Shown here in pieces: positions 43,244 to 50,541 of a DNA stretch of 64,000 nucleotides. Position 1 is the first letter of the stretch, and each line of letters begins with the position of its first letter. The position numbers and the translations under genes were made by a program. The notes beneath the pieces were generated by a model. That model was not told the DNA's origin and ran no database searches. It saw nothing but the letters and a program-made list of their open reading frames with translations. Where the stretch lies: contig NZ_JABSNP010000015.1 in assembly GCF_013294115.1 (NCBI RefSeq), positions 1 to 64,000 of the forward strand. The letters run 5' to 3'. Source of the stretch: Hymenobacter caeli (GTDB lineage: Bacteria; Bacteroidota; Bacteroidia; Cytophagales; Hymenobacteraceae).

Positions 43244-43274
43244 CAAAGGTAGCAGCGGTTTTTTATTTACCAAA
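43244..43274 (-). promoter_or_regulatory. promoter of the trp operon
   Basis: On the minus strand TTTG (43274 to 43271) is followed after exactly 19 nt by TACCTTTG (43251 to 43244), a perfect match to the Bacteroidota consensus TTTG-N19-TAnnTTTG. Transcription should start near 43239, about 34 nt before the leader peptide ATG. Confidence 0.8.
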
Positions 43275-43490
43275 TGCCGGGGCCACACGCCGGGCTACCG
43301 GCTTTGCGCCAGCCGCCCGCTAGCCGCCGCACGGCCGGTGGCAACGCCCCGGGCCGGGAGAGCAACGAGTAGTGGGCCGCTGACGCAAAGGCCAGCTGCC
43401 GGCCCTTGGGCATTTCCTCTGCTCTCAAACATTTGCCCACCCCTGCTACTTGTTGAGCCAATCCAAATTTTTCCCTAATTCTCAACACCC

Positions 43491-44393
43491 ATGAAGCAAT
43501 TTTTCCTCGCCTCGGGCGCGGCCCTGGCCCTGCTGGCCACCCCGGCCCTGGCCCAGAAGGCCCAGAAACTGGCCCCGATGGCCCCCATGGCCAGCTGCTG
43601 CGCCAAGCCGGTGGCCGCCACCGAAACCTTCGCCATGCTGGCCTCCAGCGAAGAATTCGTAAACAGCCACGAGACGCCCCTGCCCTACACCTACGCCGGC
43701 GCAGGCGAAACCATCGAGTTCAAAACGTCGGACGGCACGCCCGGCCACGGCTTCGAAATCAAGAGCGCCAAGCCCAGCGCCAAGTACCTGTTCGTGATTC
43801 ACGAGTACTGGGGCCTGAACGACTACATCAAGAAGGAAGCCGCCGAGTACGCCCAGGAGCTGCCCGACGTGAACGTCATCGCCGTGGACCTCTACGACGG
43901 CAAAATCGCCACCACCCAGGCCGAGGCCGGCCAGTACATGGCCGCCGTGAAAACCGAGCGCGCCACCGCCATCCTCAAGGGGGCCGAAGCCTACGCGGGC
44001 CCCAAGGCGGCCTTTGCCTCCATCGGCTGGTGCTTCGGCGGCGGCTGGAGCTTGCAGGAAGCCTTGCTGGGCGGCAAGCAAACGGTGGGCTGCGTGATGT
44101 ACTACGGCATGCCCGAGAAGAACGTGGAGCGCCTTAAGTCGCTGAACACTGACGTGCTGGGCATTTTCGCTACGCAAGACAAGTGGATCAACCCCGAAGT
44201 GGTGGCCCAGTTCCAAAAGGACATGGCCGCCGCCGGCAAAAAGGTGACCGTGAAGAGCTACGACGCCGACCACGCCTTTGCCAACCCCTCGAACCCCAAG
44301 TTCAAGCAGGACGATGCGGCCGACGCCCACAAGCTCGCCCTGGCCTACTTGAAAACCAAGTTCGCCGCCGCTAAAGCGATGAAGAAGGCATAA
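43491..44393 (+). CDS. secreted dienelactone-hydrolase-family protein
   Basis: The 300-residue product has a signal peptide (MKQFFLASGAALALLATPALAQ). The hydrolase core shows YLFVIHEYWGLNDYIKKEA, VNVIAVDLYDGKIA, the Cys nucleophile in SIGWCFGGGWS, the Asp region FATQDKWINPEVV and the His in DADHAFANPSN: the Cys-Asp-His triad of dienelactone hydrolases. It probably cleaves lactone or small ester bonds in the periplasm. Native substrate unknown. It is divergent from the trp operon. Confidence 0.9.
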   Translation: MKQFFLASGAALALLATPALAQKAQKLAPMAPMASCCAKPVAATETFAMLASSEEFVNSHETPLPYTYAGAGETIEFKTSDGTPGHGFEIKSAKPSAKYLFVIHEYWGLNDYIKKEAAEYAQELPDVNVIAVDLYDGKIATTQAEAGQYMAAVKTERATAILKGAEAYAGPKAAFASIGWCFGGGWSLQEALLGGKQTVGCVMYYGMPEKNVERLKSLNTDVLGIFATQDKWINPEVVAQFQKDMAAAGKKVTVKSYDADHAFANPSNPKFKQDDAADAHKLALAYLKTKFAAAKAMKKA

Positions 44394-44408
44394 TTATTTT
44401 GAGATTGC

Positions 44409-44510
44409 GAAGCTGTTTAAGAATTGACTGGAAACACCCCCAGAACGTCATGCTTATCTGGCGTCCGCGCAGCCGAAGCATGACACTCCAGGAATCTTTG
44501 AAATAGCTTC
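44409..44510. repeat. palindromic repeat, copy 5 (degenerate)
   Basis: Ends GAAGCTGTTT (44409-44418) and AAATAGCTTC (44501-44510) form a terminal inverted repeat with one mismatch; inside lie GTCATGCTTATCTGG and GAAGCATGAC. A related fragment of about 24 bp is found at 47446. Confidence 0.65.
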
Positions 44511-44515
44511 TTTAT

Positions 44516-44555
44516 TAAAAAAGGCCGCCTGGATTACTCCAGGCGGCCTTTTTTT
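44516..44555. terminator. bidirectional terminator between convergent genes
   Basis: AAGGCCGCCTGG (44521-44532) pairs perfectly with CCAGGCGGCCTT (44539-44550), flanked by A and T runs. It can serve both the dienelactone-hydrolase gene and the SDR gene. Confidence 0.9.
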
Positions 44556-44575
44556 ACTTTTTAGGGCCCCGGAAA

Positions 44576-45313
44576 TTACCGGTTGTTCATGCGCTGAAAA
44601 ACGGTATCCAGCTCGGCCCGCGACGCGAGGCGCGACTGTTCCGAAGAGCCGTAACCGACCTCCTGCTCGCCGGCCGCCAGGCGGGCCATCACGGCATCGG
44701 CGAAGGCGTCGAGGGGCTCGCCGAAGGTGTGCAGGCCGGGGCCCCCGAGGTCGGTGTTCACGGCCGGCGGCACGATTTCGAGCACCTGCACGCCCACGGC
44801 CGCCAGCTCGTGCCGTAGCGTGAGGGTGAGCGAGTGCAGCGCGGCCTTGGTGGCGCAGTACACCGGCATCATCGCCATCGGCGCGAAAGCCAGGCCCGAG
44901 GTGACGTTGATGACCGCCGCGCCGGGCTGCCGGCGCAGGTGCGGCACGAGCAGCGTGGCTAGGTGGATGGGCGCGTCGAAGTTGATGGCGATTTCCTGGC
45001 GGCGGGTTTCCCAGGCCACGGTTTCGTCGGTGAGGGACAGGCGGTTTTGGATGCCGGCGTTGTTCACCAGCACGTTGAGGGCCGGGAATTCGGCCGTGGC
45101 CCAGGCTACCAAAGCTTCGCGCTCGGCGGGGTCGGCCACGTCGGCCACGCGGGTGTGCAGGCCGGGGTGCTGCTGCTGGGCCTCGGCGAGCTTGTCGGCC
45201 CGGCGGCCGCAGACGATGACGGTGCTGCCGGCCTGTAAAAAGCGAACGGCCAGGGCCAGGCCGATGCCGGAGGCCCCGCCGGTGATGAGGACGGTGTTGT
45301 GGGAAAGGTTCAT
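44576..45313 (-). CDS. SDR family oxidoreductase (DltE-like)
   Basis: The 245-residue protein is a classical SDR: TGGASGIGLALA at about residues 11-22, NNAGIQN, INVTSGLAFAPMAMMPVYCATKAALHS with catalytic Ser, Tyr and Lys, and VVPPAVNTDLGGPG after it. It resembles DltE-type proteins from Gram-positive D-alanylation loci by length, but no such genes are nearby, so a general reductase of unknown substrate is the safe call. Confidence 0.88.
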   Translation of the reverse strand: MNLSHNTVLITGGASGIGLALAVRFLQAGSTVIVCGRRADKLAEAQQQHPGLHTRVADVADPAEREALVAWATAEFPALNVLVNNAGIQNRLSLTDETVAWETRRQEIAINFDAPIHLATLLVPHLRRQPGAAVINVTSGLAFAPMAMMPVYCATKAALHSLTLTLRHELAAVGVQVLEIVPPAVNTDLGGPGLHTFGEPLDAFADAVMARLAAGEQEVGYGSSEQSRLASRAELDTVFQRMNNR

Positions 45314-45432
45314 GAGGGGAAAATTGGGGCGAAGGTGCGGTTTTGACTTACGCCAACAGCGGGCCCCACGGCCGGGTTTTGCCGCCGGGGCCCTATTTTT
45401 CGGCCCCGAAACGCCCTTTTTGATTTCCGCCC

Positions 45433-46050
45433 ATGAACGCCCTGCTGCTGATTGACGTGCAAAACGATTTCGTGCCCGGCGGGGCGCTGGCCGTGCCCGG
45501 GGGCGACGCCATCCTCGCGCAGCTCAATGCGTTGCAATCCAAGTTTGAGCTGGTGGTGGCGTCGCAGGACTGGCACCCGGCCGGGCACCGCAGCTTCGCC
45601 AGCGCCCACCCGGGCCACGCGGCCTTCACCGAAATCGAGTGGCTGGGCCGGCCCCAGATGCTCTGGCCCGACCACTGCGTGCAGGGCACGCCGGGGGCCG
45701 AATTGCACCCGGCTCTGAACACCGACCGGGTGGAAGCCATCTTTCGCAAGGGCACCGACCCGGCCATCGACTCGTACAGCGCCTTTTTCGACAACGGCCA
45801 CCGCAAGGCCACCGGCCTGGGGGCCTACCTGCGCGGCCGGGGCATCACGCGCGTGTACATCGCCGGGCTGGCCGCCGACTACTGCGTCTATTTCACCGCC
45901 AAAGACGCCTTGGCCGAAGGCTTTGAGGCCGTGGTGCTTGAAGACGCCACCCGCGCCATCTCGGCCGAAGGGTGGGCCGCGGCGCAGGCCGATTTGCTGG
46001 CGCTGGGCGGCCTGGTACAGGCCAGCCACGGCGGCTTGCGGGAGAGCTGA
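45433..46050 (+). CDS. pncA: nicotinamidase
   Basis: The 205-residue isochorismatase-fold enzyme has the catalytic Asp in LLIDVQNDFVPGG, the metal ligands in SQDWHPAGHRSF, the catalytic Lys in FRKGTDPAIDSYSAF and the nucleophile Cys in GLAADYCVYFTAKDA. It converts nicotinamide to nicotinate for NAD salvage and typically also acts on pyrazinamide. It converges on the methyltransferase gene with 5 bp between stop codons. Confidence 0.95.
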   Translation: MNALLLIDVQNDFVPGGALAVPGGDAILAQLNALQSKFELVVASQDWHPAGHRSFASAHPGHAAFTEIEWLGRPQMLWPDHCVQGTPGAELHPALNTDRVEAIFRKGTDPAIDSYSAFFDNGHRKATGLGAYLRGRGITRVYIAGLAADYCVYFTAKDALAEGFEAVVLEDATRAISAEGWAAAQADLLALGGLVQASHGGLRES

Positions 46051-46055
46051 GGGGG

Positions 46056-46712
46056 TTAATTTTTAATTATTTCTTCCGCCCGGGCCACCACCGCAAACAG
46101 CGGGTCGCCGGTGCGGGGGCTGCGGTCAAGCAGCTCGATGCCCTCCCAGCCGCCGGCGGCCAGCAGGAATTGGCGCACCAGGGCCAGGTGGCCGCGGTCG
46201 TCGAGGGCCTGCCAGGCGGCAATGGCCTTGCTGGGGAAGCAGCGGTTGGAGAAGGTGATGACCAGCGGGGCCCCGGGGCGCAGCACCCGGGCCAGCTCGC
46301 GCAGCACGGCCACGGGCTGGGTGAGGTAATCGACGGACACGCAAATCGCGGCCCCGTCGAATTCGTCGTCGGCGAAGGGCAGGGCGGGCTGCTGGTTGAG
46401 GTCCTGCACCAGGTGGGCCGTGAGGCGGGGGTTGGCCCGCAGCTCGGCGGCGTTCATGCCCAGGCCCACCACGCGGCGGTAGGGCACGTCGGCGGGCAGG
46501 TGGCTCACCCAGCTGCTCATCAAATCGAGCAGGGCCCCGCCGGCCGGAAAATACTCGCGGTACAGCTGCGTGACGGCCGCCACGGCCCCGGCGTCGATGT
46601 GCGTGACGAAGCGCGGGGCCTGGTAGAAGTGGGCATCGGGGGTTTCGTCCTGCCGCCGGAAGGCTTCGGGGGGGAAAGAATGCGGATTTTCGGGGCTCAT
46701 GGGAATGGACAA
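46056..46712 (-). CDS. class I SAM-dependent methyltransferase
   Basis: The 218-residue protein shows ALLDLMSSWVSHLP (motif I variant, where the usual D-x-G-x-G becomes L-M-S-S-W), VVGLGMNAAELRANPRL, LPFADDEFDGAAICVSVDYLTQP and LRPGAPLVITFSNRC. These place it among Rossmann methyltransferases of the Methyltransf_11 type; the substrate is unknown. A second ATG at 46700 is possible. It is divergent from the GNAT gene with a 64-bp gap. Confidence 0.85.
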   Translation of the reverse strand: MSIPMSPENPHSFPPEAFRRQDETPDAHFYQAPRFVTHIDAGAVAAVTQLYREYFPAGGALLDLMSSWVSHLPADVPYRRVVGLGMNAAELRANPRLTAHLVQDLNQQPALPFADDEFDGAAICVSVDYLTQPVAVLRELARVLRPGAPLVITFSNRCFPSKAIAAWQALDDRGHLALVRQFLLAAGGWEGIELLDRSPRTGDPLFAVVARAEEIIKN

Positions 46713-46764
46713 TGGCTGGCGGCTAAACCCGCCGGGGGGCCCGGGGGTTGCGCGGCGCGGCGGC

Positions 46765-46772
46765 TACTTTTG
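46765..46772 (+). promoter_or_regulatory. TAnnTTTG box 4 nt before a GTG start
   Basis: TACTTTTG ends 4 nt before the GTG at 46777, the same spacing as at 5413 and 62222. A leaderless transcript is predicted. Confidence 0.55.
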
Positions 46773-46776
46773 CGCC

Positions 46777-47325
46777 GTGCCACCCGCCACCCCCGCCCCG
46801 CCCTTCACCCTCCGCCCCGCCACCGCCGCCGACGTGCCCGCCCTGGCCGCCCTCGTCAACGATGCCTACCGCGGCGAGGCTTCGCGCCGGGGCTGGACCA
46901 CCGAGGCCGACCTGCTCGACGGCCCGCGCATCGACGCGGCGGCGCTGCACGAGCTGCTGGGGGCCCCGGGCGGGGGCTTCGTGCTGGCCGTGGGAGCCGC
47001 CGGGCAGCTGCTGGGCTGCGTCTATTTGCAGGCGCAGGCCGGCCGCCTCTACCTCGGCACGCTGGCCGTGGCCCCGGCGGCCCAGGCCCACGGCCTGGGC
47101 CGGCACCTGCTGGCCGCCGCCGAAGCCCGGGCCCGGCAGCAAGGCTGCTCGCACCTGAAAATGACCGTGCTGGCGGCCCGCCCCGAGCTGCTGGCCTGGT
47201 ACGAGCGGCGCGGCTACGGGCGCACCGGGGCCACCGAGCCGTTTCCCGCCACCGCCCGCTTCGGCCGGCCCCGCCAGCCGCTGGAGCTGGTGGTGCTGGA
47301 AAAAGCGGTGCCCCCACCCGCATAG
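46777..47325 (+). CDS. GNAT family N-acetyltransferase
   Basis: The frame is open from 46699, but that start overlaps the divergent methyltransferase gene. A GTG at 46777, 4 nt after a TAnnTTTG box, gives 182 residues that begin right before the first GNAT strand (FTLRPATAADVPALAALVNDAY). The acetyl-CoA site follows: LGTLAVAPAAQAHGLGRHLLAAAEARAR (the Q/R-x-x-G-x-G/A pattern) and LLAWYERRGYGRTG. It should acetylate a small amine or peptide; substrate unknown. Confidence 0.85.
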   Translation: MPPATPAPPFTLRPATAADVPALAALVNDAYRGEASRRGWTTEADLLDGPRIDAAALHELLGAPGGGFVLAVGAAGQLLGCVYLQAQAGRLYLGTLAVAPAAQAHGLGRHLLAAAEARARQQGCSHLKMTVLAARPELLAWYERRGYGRTGATEPFPATARFGRPRQPLELVVLEKAVPPPA

Positions 47326-47649
47326 GCAGGCGGCGCGGGTGGGCGGGTAAAGGGCCGGTTTCCCTGCACGTTCCAGCGCCGGTTTCAGACGAGCGCCCCG
47401 CCCTTAATGGAGATTTATTCCTGAATTAAAAACAAGTAGAAAAACCGTCTTGCTCATCTGGCATCCACGGTTTTATACATTACACAAACACGTTATTAAA
47501 TTAATAATTATGTATTAATTGCCTGATAGTTAAATTTTTAATTCTAGCCGTTTACCTGGAGGCTGCCCGAGAGGTGCCGCTGTTGTACCCCGCCCGCCGG
47601 GGCCACCGTATGCCCATTCGTTCCTTCACCCACTGCTGCAAATTACTTT
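47326..47649. other. 324-bp gap with an AT-rich stretch and repeat fragment
   Basis: Positions 47446-47469 match part of palindromic repeat copy 5, and 47470-47550 is AT-rich. A TACTTTA-type box overlaps the start of the next gene. No gene is visible. Confidence 0.5.
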
Positions 47650-48588
47650 ATGGATACGGTAGCCCCCGGCGTCACCCAGCTGCGCATTCAGCGCTTTGTG
47701 AACGTGTATTTTATTGATGCCGGCACGCCCGGCGAGTGGGTGTTGGTGGACACCGGCCTGCCCGGCAGCGAAAAAACCATCCGCGCCGCTGCCGAGGAGC
47801 TGTACGGGCCAGGGGCAACGCCCCAGGCCATTGTCCTCACCCACGGCCACCTCGACCACCTGGGCTCGGCCCGGGCGCTGGCCACGGGCTGGCACGTGCC
47901 CGTGCTGGTGCACCCGCTGGAATTGCCCTACGTGACGGCCCGGGCCCTGTACCCGCCGCGCGACCCCACCGTGGGCGGCTCGCTGGCCTTTGCCAGCCGG
48001 TTCTTCCCCACCCAGCTGCCCGACTTGGGCGACGTGGTGCAGGAGCTGCCGCTGGCCGACGACGCGGTGCCCTTCCTGCCCGCCTGGCGCTGGCTGCACG
48101 TGCCGGGCCACGCCCCGGGCCAGGTTGCCTTGTTCCGCGAAGCCGACCGCACCCTGCTTGGCGGCGACGCCTTCGCCACCACCGACCACAAATCGGTTTT
48201 TGCCGTGCTGGTGGGCGTGCCCAAAATCAGCGTGGCCGGCCCGCCCTTCAACTACGACTGGCCGCAGTGCCACCGCTCGGTGCAAACGCTGGCCGCTCTG
48301 GAGCCCGCCGCCATTGGCTGCGGCCACGGCCCGGTCATCCAGGGGCCCGCCGCCGCGGCAGGCTTGCACCACTTGGCCGCCCATTACCAACTGCCCGCCC
48401 AGGGCCGCTATCTGCACGAGCCGGCCCGCACCGATGCCAGCGGCGTAGAGCACCTGCCGCCCAAGCCCGTCGATAAACTGCCCCGCCAGGCCGCGGCCTT
48501 CGGCGCGGGCCTGCTGCTGGCCGGCGCGGCGTGGCTGCTGGCCCGCCGCGGGCGCGGCCCGCGCCGACCGTCTAAAAAGCGCAAATAG
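47650..48588 (+). CDS. metallo-beta-lactamase-fold hydrolase with C-terminal membrane anchor
   Basis: The 312-residue protein has the zinc motif LTHGHLDHLGSA (HxHxDH) at about residues 58-69, the second His in HVPGHAPGQVALF, and an Asp in LLGGDAFATTDHKS. A hydrophobic segment near the end (AAAFGAGLLLAGAAWLLARR) with a basic tail would anchor it to the inner membrane. Similar proteins hydrolyse thioesters, lactones or are of unknown role; substrate not assigned. Confidence 0.88.
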   Translation: MDTVAPGVTQLRIQRFVNVYFIDAGTPGEWVLVDTGLPGSEKTIRAAAEELYGPGATPQAIVLTHGHLDHLGSARALATGWHVPVLVHPLELPYVTARALYPPRDPTVGGSLAFASRFFPTQLPDLGDVVQELPLADDAVPFLPAWRWLHVPGHAPGQVALFREADRTLLGGDAFATTDHKSVFAVLVGVPKISVAGPPFNYDWPQCHRSVQTLAALEPAAIGCGHGPVIQGPAAAAGLHHLAAHYQLPAQGRYLHEPARTDASGVEHLPPKPVDKLPRQAAAFGAGLLLAGAAWLLARRGRGPRRPSKKRK

Positions 48589-48661
48589 CCCCGGGCGTAG
48601 GGCCCGGCGCTATTTTTGCCAATGGGCGGCGCCCGAACCATTGTGCGCGGCCCGACATTTT

Positions 48662-49111
48662 ATGTTCCTCTGCCCCCTGCCCTACCCCCGCTGCTTGCTG
48701 GCCGCGCTGCTGCTGCCGGGCCCGGCCCCGGGCCCGCCCGCCGCTTTTTTTGCCACGTACCGCTACACGGCCTACACCGTGTACGACCACACCACCGACG
48801 CCCCGCCCACCCGGGTGCCGGGCGTGGGCGGCACCCTGGCCCTGCGCCCCGACGGCACCTACGACAAGCGCCTGAGCCTGCTCATGGGCGACAGCGGCCC
48901 GCGCCTGTTTGCCCAGCACGGGCGCTTCGCGACGCAGGGCGACAGCATCCGCTTCCTTTTTACCGACGCCAAGGGCCCCGACGTGCAGCGCGGCACCTAC
49001 CGCTACGACGCCCGCACGCGCCGCCTCACCATTGCCATTGCCGGCTACCCGCCCGGCAACCGGGGCGTGTATGAGCTGGTGGCCGGGGCCCCGCCGGCCC
49101 GCCGCAAATGA
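48662..49111 (+). CDS. secreted hypothetical protein
   Basis: From the ATG at 48662 the product has 149 residues, starting with a hydrophobic export signal. The mature part contains GTLALRPDGTYDKRLSLLMGDSG and RGTYRYDARTRRLTIAIAGYP, a lipocalin-like strand pattern also found in the paralogue family at 50.5-54.2 kb. Upstream, TATTTTTG (48611-48618) is a good -7 box. It is possible that an earlier TTG codon (48641) is the start. Confidence 0.65.
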   Translation: MFLCPLPYPRCLLAALLLPGPAPGPPAAFFATYRYTAYTVYDHTTDAPPTRVPGVGGTLALRPDGTYDKRLSLLMGDSGPRLFAQHGRFATQGDSIRFLFTDAKGPDVQRGTYRYDARTRRLTIAIAGYPPGNRGVYELVAGAPPARRK

Positions 49112-49133
49112 ACGCGCGGTGCCCCCAGCGGCG

Positions 49134-49982
49134 TCAACCGTTGCTCATCCACGCGGTGTTGTCGTTGTTGCGGTCTTCGCTGCCAATCGCCCGGTCGGCT
49201 TTGCTGCCGGCCAGGACCTGGGGCGGCGGCACGCCAGGTTTCGCGCCGCCGCGGGCCCGGACGAAGTAGCCCAGGTAGAGGGCGGGCACCATGAACACCC
49301 AGCCCGGCACGCGCGGGCCGGGGCCCAGCAGCGCCACCGCCGCCAGCAGTGCCCAGACGGTGGCCACCCCGGCCAGCACCTTCCCAAACGCCGTGCGCGC
49401 CAGGACGCGGGGCCGGGCGGCGGCCAGCCCGCGGGCCGGGCCGTCCGCGGCCGCCAGGGCCCCGGCGGCCGCGGGCCGGGCCTCCTCGAGCCGGGCGGCC
49501 AGCGCCTCCGCCCAGTCGTCGAGGGTGAGGAGGCCGGCGGCGGGGGTGCGCAGGCGCTTGCTGAAGCGGAGCCGGCCGCCGTGCAGCGTCAGCTCCAGTA
49601 TCTGGTAGTACGATTCTTGGGGCCGCAGGTAGTTGGCGATGCGCGGCAGGGGCACGTCCTGGGCCGGGCGGCCGGGGGCCGCCGGCCGGACGCGCAGGGC
49701 GTCGGGCCGCAGCTCCAGCTGCACGGCCCGGTAGCCGCGCTGCCAGGCCCAGTAGCCCAGCGCCAGCAGGGCCGCCGCCGGCACCAGCCCCTGGGCGCTG
49801 GGGGCCGCGGTCAGGTTCAGCAGCGCCAGGACGAGGCCGGCCACCGGGGCCAGCACCATCAGCCAGATGTAGCCCACCTTGACGGCGAAGGCTTCGCAGG
49901 TGGGCCCGGCCGGCGGGGCGGGGGGCGCAGCGGCGGCCCCCGCCGGCGGGAACCCGGGGGCGGCAGTCGGAACGGTGTCCAT
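49134..49982 (-). CDS. integral membrane protein of unknown function, PH-like domain
   Basis: The 282-residue protein has an N-terminal Ala/Pro-rich linker, two transmembrane helices (about residues 37-75), a soluble middle with YRAVQLELRPDALRVRPAAPG and VPLPRIANYLRPQESYYQILELTLHGG resembling a bacterial PH domain, and two more helices near the end. The last 45 residues (ALYLGYFVRARGG and the end RNNDN) resemble the small protein encoded next on the same strand. Function unknown; part of a cluster of lineage-specific envelope genes. Confidence 0.7.
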   Translation of the reverse strand: MDTVPTAAPGFPPAGAAAAPPAPPAGPTCEAFAVKVGYIWLMVLAPVAGLVLALLNLTAAPSAQGLVPAAALLALGYWAWQRGYRAVQLELRPDALRVRPAAPGRPAQDVPLPRIANYLRPQESYYQILELTLHGGRLRFSKRLRTPAAGLLTLDDWAEALAARLEEARPAAAGALAAADGPARGLAAARPRVLARTAFGKVLAGVATVWALLAAVALLGPGPRVPGWVFMVPALYLGYFVRARGGAKPGVPPPQVLAGSKADRAIGSEDRNNDNTAWMSNG

Positions 49983-50069
49983 GAAGCTCGGAATTAAAGG
50001 GGTGGGAAAATACGGGCGGGGTCGTTCACCGGCAGGCCACGAAAACCAGTTCTTCAGCGGCCGGGCCGG

Positions 50070-50405
50070 TTAGTCGCCGTTGCGGGCGTTGTCGCGGTCG
50101 GCTTCGATGCCCGTGAGCACTTTGGTTTCCACTTTCAGCGTTCCGCGGGCCCAAAAGAAATAGCCCAGGTAGAGCGCCGACCCCAGCAGCAGCGGCCGGC
50201 CCCCCGGACTGGCGGCGGCCAGCAGCAGCGCGCCGGCCAGCAGGCCCAGGCCCGCCAGCACGGCCAGCAGGAGGCCCCCCGCGCCGCGGGCAAACCCACC
50301 GGCGGGCGGCCCCGGGGCGGTGGGGGCCGGGCGGGTGGCCGGAGCAGCGGCCGGGCCAGCCGCGGGCGGCGTGTGGGCAGCGGAAGATGGGCAGGGCGTT
50401 TCCAT
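50070..50405 (-). CDS. small membrane protein related to the C-terminus of its neighbour
   Basis: The ATG at 50405 gives 111 residues: a Pro/Ala-rich start, two hydrophobic helices (LLLAVLAGLGLLAGALLL and a second containing ALYLGYFFWARG), and an end with VLTGIEADRDNARNGD. The segment ALYLGYF-x-x-ARG and the spaced ADR and N-rich end also occur at the C-terminus of the 49134-49982 product, so the two are partial paralogues. Role unknown. Confidence 0.65.
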   Translation of the reverse strand: METPCPSSAAHTPPAAGPAAAPATRPAPTAPGPPAGGFARGAGGLLLAVLAGLGLLAGALLLAAASPGGRPLLLGSALYLGYFFWARGTLKVETKVLTGIEADRDNARNGD

Positions 50406-50448
50406 AAAAATGGGGGAAGAAGGTTGGAGAATTGTTTGAGTACTACCG

Positions 50449-50513
50449 CAGGAGAGATGCTTCGACGGGCTCAGCACGACGTGCAACTTTGAATCTTCAG
50501 ACTTCCTAAACAA
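50449..50513. repeat. palindromic repeat, half copy 6
   Basis: Only the right half of the element is present: GAGAGATGCTTCG, GGCTCAGCACGACG and the outer CTTCCTAAACAAA end. No left arm is found within 150 bp. Confidence 0.6.
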
Positions 50514-50541
50514 ATTAATTTGTTGGTGAAGAAGCCGTTGC

